Counted from the stretch's first letter, positions 51,401-63,870 are shown. The stretch is 64,000 nt of DNA from Skeletonema tropicum (GCA_037178625.1 CM074144.1:1178001-1242000); one strand, 5' to 3'. The notes: generated by a model from the letters alone, not told the origin. Program-made: numbers and translations.

Positions 51401-53861
51401 CACAATTTCTACATCACTGCAGATAAGCAGTATGCATGGTGTAACCAATGTTACACTGAGCTGGGTGATACCATAGATCTTGGCACCACGCAGATTAAGA
51501 AAGAGGCTTTGACGAAACGGAAGAATGATGAGACCCACGAAGAGAGCTGGGTCCAGTGTGATGACTGTGAGCGATGGATTCATCAAGTTTGTGGCCTTTA
51601 CAATACTCGTCAGGATAAAGAGAACAAAAGCGCCTATTCTTGTCCTCTATGCGTGTTGGACAGAAGGAAGAAGCAAGGTGAGCCGAAAGTTTTGCCACCA
51701 CCTCCATGTGCGGAGGACCTTCCTCGCACGAAGTTGTCAGAATGGCTTGAGAAAGACGTCCACCAGAAAGTTGACATTCGCATGAAGGAACTCGCGGCAG
51801 AAAAAGCTGAGACTGAGGTAAGATTTATTTTCGTATAATTTTTTCTTGTCTTTTGACAAAATCTTTCGCTGACACGACAACACATCTTTTCAGAACATTA
51901 CATATGATGAGGCTTACAAATCGTTATCTTCCGGAGGACCAGTAACAATTCGTCAAGTAACTTCTACTGATCGCAAACACGAGGTGCGTGAAGCTATCAA
52001 AGCTCGATATATCAAAAAGAATTATCCGGATGAGTTTCCCTATCGCTGCAAGTGTATCGTTGTCTTTCAAAATATTGATGGTGTGGACGTAGTTCTTTTT
52101 GCTCTCTATGTTTACGAGCATGGTGATGACAATCCATTCCCCAATAAGAAGACAGTCTATGTGTCATATTTGGATAGTGTGCACTTCTTAAAGCCACGGA
52201 AAATGAGAACTTTCATCTATCACGAAATTTTGATCTCTTACCTGGACTATGCACGGGCGAAAGGTTTCGAACAAGCTTTCATTTGGGCTTGTCCTCCATT
52301 GAAAGGAGATGACTACATTTTCTATGCCAAACCAGAGGATCAAAAAATCCCTAAGGAAGTTCGGCTGCGACAATGGTATCTCGACATGCTTGACGAGTGC
52401 CAAAGGCGTAATATTGTTGGCAAGGTGACGAACATGTACGATCAATACTTGGCAGATAAGACTCTCGATTTCTCTTGTGTGCCTTACTTTGAAGGTGACT
52501 ACTTCCCCGGCGAGGCAGAAAACATCATCAAAACGCTGAATGAAAGTGGTGATAAGAAGTCATCCGGTGGAGGTAAGAAGAAGGCCGCATCGAAGTCGAA
52601 GAAGAGCAACAGCAATAAAAGTCCCGAAGATAAGGTGTACAATGGTGGAAGAGATGTCGTGATGCAGAAATTCTGCGAGGCAATCGAGGGCATGAAGCAC
52701 AGTTTCATCGTTGCATACTTAAATTGCAAAACTGCCAAACCTGAGAACCTCGTTGTGCCCAAGAAGATCATGGAGTATCGAAAGGCAAACGGAGTTATTT
52801 GTGGTGCTACTGATGGCGCTAAGTTGGAGGCTGAGAAGCCACAGTCAGCTTCTACTGGTGAATCCAAGGCAAATAGTCTAAACGAGGAGAAGAAATCCGA
52901 TGATATGGCTGGATCCATGAGGGAGAACAAAGCTGATGAGACCAAGTCGAGTGCTGAAGTCAGAGATGTTAAAGTCGAAGCAGATAGCAGTGGTTCAAAT
53001 CTTGAATCAGTCCCCTCCAAGTGTCCCCCTACAGAGGAGAAACTTCCCGTTAGCAAGAAGCGTAATGTAGATGGAAAATCTGTCGCCACCCCCACAGATA
53101 CCAAATCATCCTCGTCTGACAGCAAACTTGACAGGAATGGAAAACCTCTTCGAATAATGGATGATGATACAGAAGAACTCGATTGCGAATTCTTCAATAC
53201 GCGTCAATGCTTTTTGGATCTCTGTCGTGGAAACCACTACCAATTTGATGAACTCCGAAGAGCCAAGCACACATCTATGATGGTTTTGTGGCACTTGCAA
53301 AATCGTGAGGCTCCGAAGTTCGTGCAGCAGTGCTTTGCTTGTGCCAGAGAAATATCTTCTGGATACCGTCACCACTGCAACACTTGTCCCGACTTTGATC
53401 TTTGCACTGAATGTTACAGGGATCCATCTTCCAATAGAGGGACGTGCAACCACAAACTTGAAGCAATCAGAGTGGACAACCAAGGTGCTTCCAGCGGTCT
53501 CACAGAAGAACAACGTAGAGAGCGTCAACGCAATATCCAGCTCCACATTACCCTCATTGAGCATGCTTCGAGATGCACATCCACTAGCTGCAAGTCTTCG
53601 AATTGTTTGAAGATGAAGTCGTATCTCAAGCACGGCTTGGTGTGCACGGTGAAAGCTTCAGGTGGATGCAAGCTATGTAAGCGTATCTGGACGTTGCTTA
53701 GGATTCATGCCCAGCAATGCAAGAGTAACACTTGTCCTATTCCTCAGTGCATTGCAATTAGGAAACGTATCCGCCAGTTACAGCTAAAACAGCAAGCCAT
53801 GGACGATCGTCGAAGGCAAGAAATGAACAGGCATTATAGAATGGGAGTGTCTGGGAATTAA
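48429..53861 (+). CDS. p300/CBP-like histone acetyltransferase B with a duplicated TAZ1
   Basis: Three exons, 48429-49213, 49321-51817 and 51894-53861, give 1749 residues, starting at MPYDGTGSSS. Introns fall at the same domain positions and phases as in gene A, so the pair is a tandem duplication. Order: His/Gln/Pro-rich start; KIX-like (about 245-320); two N-terminal TAZ fingers, TAZ1a (about 408-492, LLLLHHSSKC, VPHCFSSRSILSHY) and TAZ1b (about 640-718, [24 protein letters not shown]); bromodomain (about 808-905); PHD-like (about 923-1041); KAT11 (about 1094-1310, [14 protein letters not shown]); ZZ (about 1553-1620); TAZ2 (about 1633-1740). Only two TAZ domains are usual. The acidic linker of gene A is much shorter here. 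Confidence 0.93.
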
Positions 53862-54414
53862 CTAAATTTATGACATTAAGATAATGCATGATCGATTACA
53901 ATAATGTAGACTCGTAGGTCCTCGTCTATGTCATCTTGCTGCTTTATTTCTATGGTAGAGTGCCACATTCTGATTATATTTATACTATGGCTTTCATTAG
54001 TTGCTTGCTTGCTTGCATTCGACGTTTGGGGGCTTGAGACTAAAGATCTTGAAATAATGAGTTCTCACTAGAGCTTCTGTATAGTACAATGATGTCACTG
54101 AATACATTAGTGGCTCCTTTCGTCTGTCTTCTACAATACTTGAAGTGTTTCTCAGCATTCTTTGATAGCCTTCTTCATAGGACTGGACGCTCTCCCTTCA
54201 CATAAGTGGGTTGAGCACATCCGGTCACTTGCTACCTGAGATCTACCTTGCTACTGCTTCGATTGGATAAGTAGTATTCAGACCTCTAATTAGCACACTC
54301 CTCACTAAAAAACTGTGAACTCTGATATCTGCGATGAGATAGAAGATGAGATAGAATAGAAAGCCTAAGCACATACATATGTCTTTTAACCCTTCGCAAC
54401 CCAGCTTCTGTACC
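53862..54414. other. Intergenic region left of the tandem array
   Basis: About 550 bp without a recognisable gene. TTGCTTGC repeats occur near 54000-54015. The array begins around 54415. Confidence 0.4.
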
Positions 54415-54847
54415 TCCACATCAACATGATACGACATTAACCCTTGATGCAAGCAACGTTTCGTCTTCTCGTTTTGTCCTTCATTCTTCATCAAAGCATC
54501 TTGCTCTTGCTAGTTCTCTCACCTGCAGGCGAAGGCGAGACGAATGGCCGAACAATGGATGTATCGTACTGAGCAGAGAAAGAATCATTTGACTGGACTT
54601 ACTCCATGAAGTTCGCATAAAACTTTTTCCAGTCTGGTAGAGAAGGTGCCCTTTCTGGTAGAGAAGGGAGGAACGGTAAACGAAGCGACAGAAGTACATA
54701 GACTGGGTGGTCTTGGGTTGAACTGCGATTCAACTTTGCTCTTTTCTTGTAGAGTATCTTGGATCTCAACGGGTTCATGGCAAGACATCAAGCTAAGTAG
54801 GACAGTCGTGCTCACGTCTGAAGGGCGTCATCTGCCGATGATCTTCC

Positions 54848-55284
54848 TACAAAACATCGCCCGTGGAGATTGTACATCCTCTCACGGTAACATCTGTCGT
54901 AAATCCTGCTGCCAAACGTCACACTAGATTGTCTGCAGCTAACCCCCGAAATGTGTACCTAACCTACAGAAATAGCACAGCTAACTATCTATTCTAAGCA
55001 CAACCGATATCCCGAAGGCGCGTACTTGTCACTCGTGTAGTGACAAGCCGTCTTTTAGTTATTTTACCATTGAACATTACAACAGATTCAACAGATTACA
55101 ACAGAATATAGCTGCGTACAAGCCTCAAAGTACACAGTTTGCTGTGACCTATTGTTCCGAACATCTGACTTTTGTCTGAACTCTTGTCGACGACGTCGAC
55201 CTGTTGTGATAGTGTTCGCACCATCTCAACGCAAGAAAGTCTCTAGCCAACTTTGTCCTCAAAGTCCACGGCCAGACTTTTCTA
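54848..55284. mobile_element. 437-bp insertion in unit 1, possible solo LTR or MITE
   Basis: Units 2 and 3 read ...GATCTTCC-ACCATCT...; unit 1 has 437 extra bases here, flanked by TTCC on both sides (54844-54847, 55285-55288), consistent with a 4-bp target duplication. It contains a hairpin, CTTGTCACT-cgtgt-AGTGACAAG, at about 55026-55048. Terminal inverted repeats are not evident, so a solo LTR or unknown element are both possible. Confidence 0.5.
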
Positions 55285-55555
55285 TTCCACCATCTGCTGC
55301 TGCCTTCCCAACGCTATTGTAATCCAATCTTTAGCGAAGATTGCACCTCAGATGATGTCGAGTATTGCTCTTTCCTTGCAAAGTATCTTGGATCTCAACG
55401 GGTGCATGACACGATGACATCAAAGTGTTGATCTTGCAAGCTGCTTGAAAGCTGAAACATGCAACCAAGATGGCATAATTTTTCTACAGAGAAAAAAAAG
55501 ACAACATAAAGCCATAACAACTACAGCTACTACTATCAAACACAACTACTGAACA

Positions 55556-57625
55556 ATGAAACTCTCTTCCACTCTTCTTGCAGCTCTCCTCATCGAATCC
55601 ACTACCGCTACAGCTACAGCTAAAGCTAGAAAAGCTGCGGATGCTGATGGCTCGCCCCACCACGGTGCAAAGTGCTTGTACAACAACCATTTTAGCGATG
55701 GAACTCTCATCATCGATCAACCAGGAACTTACAAGTAAGTGCAGAGGATTCTATGTATTGGTAGATACGTGACTTTGTATATCTTTGTGCTCACCATGCC
55801 ACTCCTTCTTATTTCAAAACAAACTGCACATCATAGGCTATGCGACAACATCGTCTTTTGCCCCAATAATAATATCAACGTCGAGACCGCCTCTGATGAA
55901 GAGATTGCCTCGGCATTCGACCCCATCGAGCAAGGCAATCCCAAGTACAACAATAATGAGTATGCACTTGGCTTCTTTGCCGCCATCGCTGTGCAAGCCG
56001 ATGACGTCTCTCTATTTCTCAATGGCTACTCCATTGCACAGTGTAGAGAACACGCATTGATGCAGCGCTTCTATGCAGTCATCGAGTTGGCGTCTGCTCC
56101 GTTCATACCCGACGCTGGACCACATAACTTTGTGTCAAACACGTTTACTCCAGCAAAGAACTTCAAGCTTACCGGCCCAGGAACTGTAGGCTTGTCTTCC
56201 CATCACGGTATACATGGAAATGAGAATGAGAACGTCCTCATCTCTGGTGTTACGTTTAAGGACTTTGAGGTCGGTGCTGTTAGTTTGAACAATGTGAAGG
56301 AATTGACAATCAAGAACTGTGATATTCCCAACAATCGTCATGATGTACCCATCTTGGGAAGTTTCTCAGCCGCCCTTAAGATTCGACCCTATCTCAAGCA
56401 TCTGTTGGAAAAAAGCCCCGACTATTCAATGACTCTTGGAGGAACTGCCAAGTCTGTCACGGAAGTCTATAACACACTTGTGGAACAGATCGCCAATGTC
56501 TACAAGGATGTGATGCAATATGGACTCATCGATCAGGCTAACCATCCTCTTGAGTACCAGCTCTACAACAATCCTAACCGAGTGATAGATGGTCCCTGCT
56601 ACGCGTTCCTTGTTCACGGCAAAGGACCTGCTGTTGGAGGCTTTGGCGAGATGCAAGATACGGATACTTCAAAACTCTCCAATAGCGTAGAAATTGTCAA
56701 CAACAACGTACAGAACATCAAGTGCTTCACCAATGAGATACTTGCTACTATAGTTGATGGAGGAGTTCAGAACGATGCTCGAGGTGCTGTTCTGCAGTTC
56801 TACAACGCTCTTGACGAAGCTTATATCGGTATGGATGAAACCGAAACAGGCACCTACACTTACACTGGCAATGCTATCCTTGATGCTCAAATCATGGTTG
56901 GAAAGGCACTCAATCAAGGTCTTCTTGGTGATGACATCCTTCAAACGAATGTCAACTCAGTTGGCTTGCCCTTGGTTGAATGGGCCGAAGGTAATAACTC
57001 TTCATTTGCACCCAGCTTTAGGTGTAATGGAGACTCTATGCATCATGTGATCAAGGGCAGTATCATGTTTCGTGTTGAAGATTGCCAAGGCTTCATGATC
57101 AAGGGGAACACAATCGATAACGTTGAAATTCTAAGCAAGAGCCCAGTTGAAGTTGAGCTTTGTGTGGACTTTCACAAGGGTGCATCGTCCTTGGATGGAT
57201 CCGATCGTATGATTGCCGATCTCCGAGGAATCAGCGTCGCAGCAGTATCAGCCTACGAAAACGATGATGGCGCATCGTCAATCTCCAGTAACACTATTAC
57301 CAATTTCAAGTCAGAAGCTGCAGAATTGATTGCCGGGATTGACATTCAAGGGTTTTCAGAAGGTGTGGACATCGAAAACAATTACGTCAATCTCAATGCA
57401 ACTGTTGCTGATGATTCCAACGACAAGTGGGTAGGATTGCGCATTCGCCAGACTGCTTCTGACATTTCTGTCAAACAAAACAATAACTTTGTTCAGGGGA
57501 AGAGTCAAGGTCAAGAGGAAACTTGTCAAGAGGAAACTTGTCAAGAAAATGAACACCGCCGTAAGCTTTCTAAATACGCAGGCGCGATAGAATGGCCAAA
57601 CACTGGATGTCCGTTTGGGCACTAG
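55556..57625 (+). CDS. Secreted beta-helix-like protein, array copy 1
   Basis: Two exons, 55556-55734 and 55837-57625 (102-bp intron), give 655 residues. The leader MKLSSTLLAALLIESTTATA looks like a secretory signal. GTYKLCDNIVFCPNNN crosses the splice site. The body contains repeated Asn/Ile/Val-rich segments such as NVLISGVTFKDFEVGAVSL, ELTIKNCDI, SVEIVNNNVQNIK and GVDIENNYVNLNA, typical of right-handed parallel beta-helix proteins. Such folds often act on or bind polysaccharide, but no catalytic residues are evident. The C-terminus has a short repeat QEETC and ends GCPFGH. The tail and exon 2 are almost identical to copy 2. Confidence 0.75.
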
Positions 57626-57942
57626 AGAAGATAGGCGCTAATATGCGATCTGAGAAATATAACTGTGGAAGTGTACATGTTGGTTAGTCGTATGTAATTC
57701 CGCCCCTAGGGAGGTTGCATCAGGCGTAGTTAAGATCTTCAAACTGGATGATGCCCGAAAGCGAAAGAGTTGGAAAGTGAATAGTGAACAAGGCAATGAA
57801 GTAGTTCATGAATGCCAGCAAGAGATAACTCACATTAACATTAGTTACATATGTACATTACCTTTCCCACCATTCTCATGCATGTGGCCGCAGCTGCTCA
57901 ACATCAACTGCTTCTACACATCAAAGAACTTCATCTTGAAAG
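57626..57942. other. Spacer within unit 1 downstream of the beta-helix gene
   Basis: 317 bp of 3' flank shared with unit 2; no gene is visible. Confidence 0.4.
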
Positions 57943-58387
57943 ATGTCGCCTGTTGAGAAACAAACCGGAGAATCATTGCCAAGTCTCCAACGCAAAGGCG
58001 CTATTGCTATGAAACGAAGAAAGCGAGAGTCTTCAAATTCGAATGATTGTCCTAGTCATAGGAATAAGGTGGCCAGAAAGAAACGCAGATATGGATATGC
58101 TCTTTTGATGGATGCACTACCATAGCTCAGAAGGGACGAGTGTGCAATCAAGTTATGGAGCAGAGCGCAAACTATGCATCAAAGAAGGATGCGCAAACAT
58201 GGTTCGTCAAGGAGGAGTTTGTACCAGGCATGGAACAGAGCGCAAACTATGCAGCAGAAAGGGATGCACAAGCATGGCTGCCAAAGGGGGAGTGTGCGTT
58301 AGACACGGGGCAAAGGTCAAAGATGCAGCAGTGAACTTCTGTACCTTCACATCTACACGCACTGCAGCATACATGATACGACATTAA
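57943..58387 (+). pseudogene. Frameshifted gene with CxxxGC...GGVC..HG repeats, unit 1
   Basis: Frame 1 from ATG 57943 (MSPVEKQTGESL) is basic and stops at 58125. A second frame carries ICSFDGCTTIAQKGRVC near 58095-58145. A third frame, to 58387, carries KLCIKEGCANMVRQGGVC-TRHG and KLCSRKGCTSMAAKGGVC-VRHG. These are three units of a C-x3-GC-x5-[KQR]-G-[GR]-VC-x2-HG repeat, a zinc-finger-like motif common in stramenopile and plant WRKY-associated proteins. Two frame changes separate them, so the present copy is probably non-functional. It is identical in unit 2, so the damage predates the unit duplication. Confidence 0.6.
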
Positions 58388-59065
58388 CCCTTGATGCAAG
58401 CAACGTTTCGTCTTCTCGTTTTGTCCTTCATTCTTCATCAAAGCATCTTGCTCTTGCTAGTTCTCTCACCTGCAGGCGAAGGCGAGACGAATGGCCGAAC
58501 AATGGATGTATCGTACTGAGCAGAGAAAGAATCATTTGACTGGACTTACTCCATGAAGTTCGCATAAAACTTTTACCAGTCTGGTAGAGAAGGTGCCCTT
58601 TCTGGTAGAGAAGGGAGGAACGGTAAACGAAGCGACAGAAGTACATAGACTGGGTGGTCTTGGGTTGAACTGCGATTCAACTTTGCTCTTTTCTTGTAAA
58701 GTATCTTGGATCTTAACGGGTGCATGACACGACATCAAGCTATGGACTAGACGTCGTGCTCTTGCATCTGCTTGCAACTGCAAAAGACTGAAGCGTGTCA
58801 TCTGCCATCTGCCGATGATCTTCCACCATCTCTGCTGCCTTCCCAACGCTATTGTAATCCAATCTTTTGCTTTTCTTGTAAAGTATCTTGGATCTCAAGG
58901 GTGAACGACAAGGTGCATGACACAACATCAAGCTATGAACTTCTAGCCTTGTTCTTGCAAGCTGAAACACGCAACCAAGATGGCATAAGTTTTCTACAGA
59001 GAAAAATAATACAACATAAAGCCATAACAACTACAGCTACTACTATCAAACACAACTACTGAACA

Positions 59066-61129
59066 ATGAAACTCTCTTCCACTCTTCTTGCAGCTCTCCT
59101 CATCGAATCCACTACCGCTACAGCTAAAGCTAGAAAAGCTGCGGATGCTGATGGCTCGCCCCACCACGGTGCAAAGTGCTTGTACAACAACCATTTTAGC
59201 GATGGAACTCTCATCATCGATCAACCAGGAACTTACAAGTAAGTGCAGAGGATTCTATGTATTGGTAGATACGTGACTTTGTATATCTTTGTGCTCACCA
59301 TGCCACTCCTTCTTATTTCAAAACAAACTGCACATCATAGGCTATGCGACAACATCGTCTTTTGCCCCAATAATAATATCAACGTCGAGACCGCCTCTGA
59401 TGAAGAGATTGCCTCGGCATTCGACCCCATCGAGCAAGGCAATCCCAAGTACAACAATAATGAGTATGCACTTGGCTTCTTTGCCGCCATCGCTGTGCAA
59501 GCCGATGACGTCTCTCTATTTCTCAATGGCTACTCCATTGCACAGTGTAGAGAACACGCATTGATGCAGCGCTTCTATGCAGTCATCGAGTTGGCGTCTG
59601 CTCCGTTCATACCCGACGCTGGACCACATAACTTTGTGTCAAACACGTTTACTCCAGCAAAGAACTTCAAGCTTACCGGCCCAGGAACTGTAGGCTTGTC
59701 TTCCCATCACGGTATACATGGAAATGAGAATGAGAACGTCCTCATCTCTGGTGTTACGTTTAAGGACTTTGAGGTCGGTGCTGTTAGTTTGAACAATGTG
59801 AAGGAATTGACAATCAAGAACTGTGATATTCCCAACAATCGTCATGATGTACCCATCTTGGGAAGTTTCTCAGCCGCCCTTAAGATTCGACCCTATCTCA
59901 AGCATCTGTTGGAAAAAAGCCCCGACTATTCAATGACTCTTGGAGGAACTGCCAAGTCTGTCACGGAAGTCTATAACACACTTGTGGAACAGATCGCCAA
60001 TGTCTACAAGGATGTGATGCAATATGGACTCATCGATCAGGCTAACCATCCTCTTGAGTACCAGCTCTACAACAATCCTAACCGAGTGATAGATGGTCCC
60101 TGCTACGCGTTCCTTGTTCACGGCAAAGGACCTGCTGTTGGAGGCTTTGGCGAGATGCAAGATACGGATACTTCAAAACTCTCCAATAGCGTAGAAATTG
60201 TCAACAACAACGTACAGAACATCAAGTGCTTCACCAATGAGATACTTGCTACTATAGTTGATGGAGGAGTTCAGAACGATGCTCGAGGTGCTGTTCTGCA
60301 GTTCTACAACGCTCTTGACGAAGCTTATATCGGTATGGATGAAACCGAAACAGGCACCTACACTTACACTGGCAATGCTATCCTTGATGCTCAAATCATG
60401 GTTGGAAAGGCACTCAATCAAGGTCTTCTTGGTGATGACATCCTTCAAACGAATGTCAACTCAGTTGGCTTGCCCTTGGTTGAATGGGCCGAAGGTAATA
60501 ACTCTTCATTTGCACCCAGCTTTAGGTGTAATGGAGACTCTATGCATCATGTGATCAAGGGCAGTATCATGTTTCGTGTTGAAGATTGCCAAGGCTTCAT
60601 GATCAAGGGGAACACAATCGATAACGTTGAAATTCTAAGCAAGAGCCCAGTTGAAGTTGAGCTTTGTGTGGACTTTCACAAGGGTGCATCGTCCTTGGAT
60701 GGATCCGATCGTATGATTGCCGATCTCCGAGGAATCAGCGTCGCAGCAGTATCAGCCTACGAAAACGATGATGGCGCATCGTCAATCTCCAGTAACACTA
60801 TTACCAATTTCAAGTCAGAAGCTGCAGAATTGATTGCCGGGATTGACATTCAAGGGTTTTCAGAAGGTGTGGACATCGAAAACAATTACGTCAATCTCAA
60901 TGCAACTGTTGCTGATGATTCCAACGACAAGTGGGTAGGATTGCGCATTCGCCAGACTGCTTCTGACATTTCTGTCAAACAAAACAATAACTTTGTTCAG
61001 GGGAAGAGTCAAGGTCAAGAGGAAACTTGTCAAGAGGAAACTTGTCAAGAAAACGAACACCGCCGTAAGCTTTCTAAATACGCAGGCGCGATAGAATGGC
61101 CAAACACTGGATGTCCGTTTGGGCACTAG
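59066..61129 (+). CDS. Secreted beta-helix-like protein, array copy 2
   Basis: Exons 59066-59238 and 59341-61129 give 653 residues. Exon 1 lacks six bases (one TA pair of residues in the leader) present in copy 1 but, like copy 3, is otherwise the same. Exon 2 encodes a protein identical to copy 1. The upstream 600 bp match copy 3 rather than copy 1. The role is as for copy 1: a secreted beta-helix protein of unknown target. Confidence 0.75.
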
Positions 61130-61446
61130 AGAAGATAGGCGCTAATATGCGATCTGAGAAATATAACTGTGGAAGTGTACATGTTGGTTAGTCGTATGTA
61201 ATTCCGCCCCTAGGGAGGTTGCATCAGGCGTAGTTAAGATCTTCAAACTGGATGATGCCCGAAAGCGAAAGAGTTGGAAAGTGAATAGTGAACAAGGCAA
61301 TGAAGTAGTTCATGAATGCCAGCAAGAGATAACTCACATTAACATTAGTTACATATGTACATTACCTTTCCCACCATTCTCATGCATGTGGCCGCAGCTG
61401 CTCAACATCAACTGCTTCTACACATCAAAGAACTTCATCTTGAAAG
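61130..61446. other. Spacer within unit 2 downstream of the beta-helix gene
   Basis: 317 bp identical in layout to 57626-57942; no gene is visible. Confidence 0.4.
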
Positions 61447-61891
61447 ATGTCGCCTGTTGAGAAACAAACCGGAGAATCATTGCCAAGTCTCCAACGCAAA
61501 GGCGCTATTGCTATGAAACGAAGAAAGCGAGAGTCTTCAAATTCGAATGATTGTCCTAGTCATAGGAATAAGGTGGCCAGAAAGAAACGCAGATATGGAT
61601 ATGCTCTTTTGATGGATGCACTACCATAGCTCAGAAGGGACGAGTGTGCAATCAAGTTATGGAGCAGAGCGCAAACTATGCATCAAAGAAGGATGCGCAA
61701 ACATGGTTCGTCAAGGAGGAGTTTGTACCAGGCATGGAACAGAGCGCAAACTATGCAGCAGAAAGGGATGCACAAGCATGGCTGCCAAAGGGGGAGTGTG
61801 CGTTAGACACGGGGCAAAGGTCAAAGATGCAGCAGTGAACTTCTGTACCTTCACATCTACACGCACTGCAGCATACATGATACGACATTAA
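61447..61891 (+). pseudogene. Frameshifted Cys-repeat gene, unit 2
   Basis: Sequence and lesions match 57943-58387: the same basic start, the same three C-x3-GC repeats in three frames. Unit 3 ends before this region, so no third copy exists in the window. Confidence 0.6.
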
Positions 61892-62569
61892 CCCTTGATG
61901 CAAGCAACGTTTCGTCTTCTCGTTTTGTCCTTCATTCTTCATCAAAGCATCTTGCTCTTGCTAGTTCTCTCACCTGCAGGCGAAGGCGAGACGAATGGCC
62001 GAACAATGGATGTATCGTACTGAGCAGAGAAAGAATCATTTGACTGGACTTACTCCATGAAGTTCGCATAAAACTTTTACCAGTCTGGTAGAGAAGGTGC
62101 CCTTTCTGGTAGAGAAGGGAGGAACGGTAAACGAAGCGACAGAAGTACATAGACTGGGTGGTCTTGGGTTGAACTGCGATTCAACTTTGCTCTTTTCTTG
62201 TAAAGTATCTTGGATCTTAACGGGTGCATGACACGACATCAAGCTATGGACTAGACGTCGTGCTCTTGCATCTGCTTGCAACTGCAAAAGACTGAAGCGT
62301 GTCATCTGCCATCTGCCGATGATCTTCCACCATCTCTGCTGCCTTCCCAACGCTATTGTAATCCAATCTTTTGCTTTTCTTGTAAAGTATCTTGGATCTC
62401 AAGGGTGAACGACAAGGTGCATGACACAACATCAAGCTATGAACTTCTAGCCTTGTTCTTGCAAGCTGAAACACGCAACCAAGATGGCATAAGTTTTCTA
62501 CAGAGAAAAATAATACAACATAAAGCCATAACAACTACAGCTACTACTATCAAACACAACTACTGAACA

Positions 62570-63458
62570 ATGAAACTCTCTTCCACTCTTCTTGCAGCTC
62601 TCCTCATCGAATCCACTACCGCTACAGCTAAAGCTAGAAAAGCTGCGGATGCTGATGGCTCGCCCCACCACGGTGCAAAGTGCTTGTACAACAACCATTT
62701 TAGCGATGGAACTCTCATCATCGATCAACCAGGAACTTACAAGTAAGTGCAGAGGATTCTATGTATTGGTAGATACGTGACTTTGTATATCTTTGTGCTC
62801 ACCATGCCACTCCTTCTTATTTCAAAACAAACTGCACATCATAGGCTATGCGACAACATCGTCTTTTGCCCCAATAATAATATCAACGTCGAGACCGCCT
62901 CTGATGAAGATCATGTTTCGTGTTGAAGATTGCCAAGGCTTCATGATCAAGGGGAACACAATCGATAACGTTGAAATTCTAAGCAAGAGCCCAGTTGAAG
63001 TTGAGCTTTGTGTGGACTTTCACAAGGGTGCATCGTCCTTGGATGGATCCGATCGTATGATTGCCGATCTCCGAGGAATCAGCGTCGCAGCAGTATCAGC
63101 CTACGAAAACGATGAAGGCGCATCGTCAATCTCCAATAACAGTATTACCAATTTCAAGTCAGAAGCTGCAGAATTGATTGCCGGGATTGACATTCAAGGG
63201 TTTTCAGAAGGTGTGGACATCGAAAACAATTACGTCAATCTCAATGCAACTGTTGCTGATGATTCCAACGACAAGTGGGTAGGATTGCGCATTCGCCAGA
63301 CTGCTTCTGACATTTCTGTCAAACAAAACAATAACTTTGTTCAGGGGAAGAGTCAAGGTCAAGAGGAAACTTGTCAAGAAAACGAACACCGCCGTAAGCT
63401 TTCTAAATACGCAGGCGCGATAGAATGGCCAAACACTGGATGTCCGTTTGGGCACTAG
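62570..63458 (+). pseudogene. Beta-helix gene, array copy 3, internal deletion
   Basis: Exon 1 (62570-62742) and the start of exon 2 (62845) are intact. At 62910/62911, 1160 bp corresponding to 59407-60566 of copy 2 are missing. The deletion is not a multiple of three, so after ASDED the frame runs into a stop near 62925. The 3' part (MFRVEDCQGF onward) is still open in another frame to 63458. It carries several substitutions and one fewer 15-bp QEETC unit than copies 1 and 2. Confidence 0.85.
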
Positions 63459-63870
63459 AGAAGATAGGCGCTAATATGAGATCTGAGAAATATAGCTGTG
63501 GAAGTGTACATGTTGGTTAGTCGTATGTAATTCCGCCCCTTGAGGGAGGTTGCATCAGACGTAGAGTTAAAATCATCAAACTGGATGATGCCCGAAAGAA
63601 AGCGAAAGAGTTGGAAAGTGAATAGTGAAGAAGGCAATGAAGGCAATGAAGTAGTTCATGAATGCCAGCAAGAGATAACTCACATTAACATTAGTTACAT
63701 ATGTACATTACCTTTCCCACCATTCTCATGCATTCGATATCGAAAAAAAGTGAGAGCATCATTTTTGTAATGCCGAGAGGAAGAAGGTCAAAGGCAAAGT
63801 AAAGAAGAAGACTGCCAAAGCCAAGGACAAGGAGGCAGCAGCAGCAGCGGCGGCAGAGATGATCTGTTAG
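63459..63870. other. 3' flank of unit 3 and array exit
   Basis: Unit similarity ends near 63733. Beyond it a short Lys/Ala-rich frame (AERKKVKGKVKKKTAKAKDK) appears at about 63770-63870, ending in a TAG; it could be the end of an exon or chance. Confidence 0.35.

Larger units (their letters stand above)
54415..63733 (+). repeat. Tandem array of three approx. 3.5-kb units
   Basis: Units start near 54415, 58336 and 61840, each at a CTTCTGTACC segment. Unit 2 to unit 3 offset is exactly 3504 bp. Unit 1 is longer because of a 437-bp insertion, and unit 3 is shorter through a 1160-bp deletion and stops near 63733. Units 1 and 2 each carry a beta-helix gene and a frameshifted Cys-repeat gene; unit 3 ends before the latter. 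Promoter regions of units 2 and 3 are near-identical, while the coding and 3' parts of units 1 and 2 are near-identical. Confidence 0.92.
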
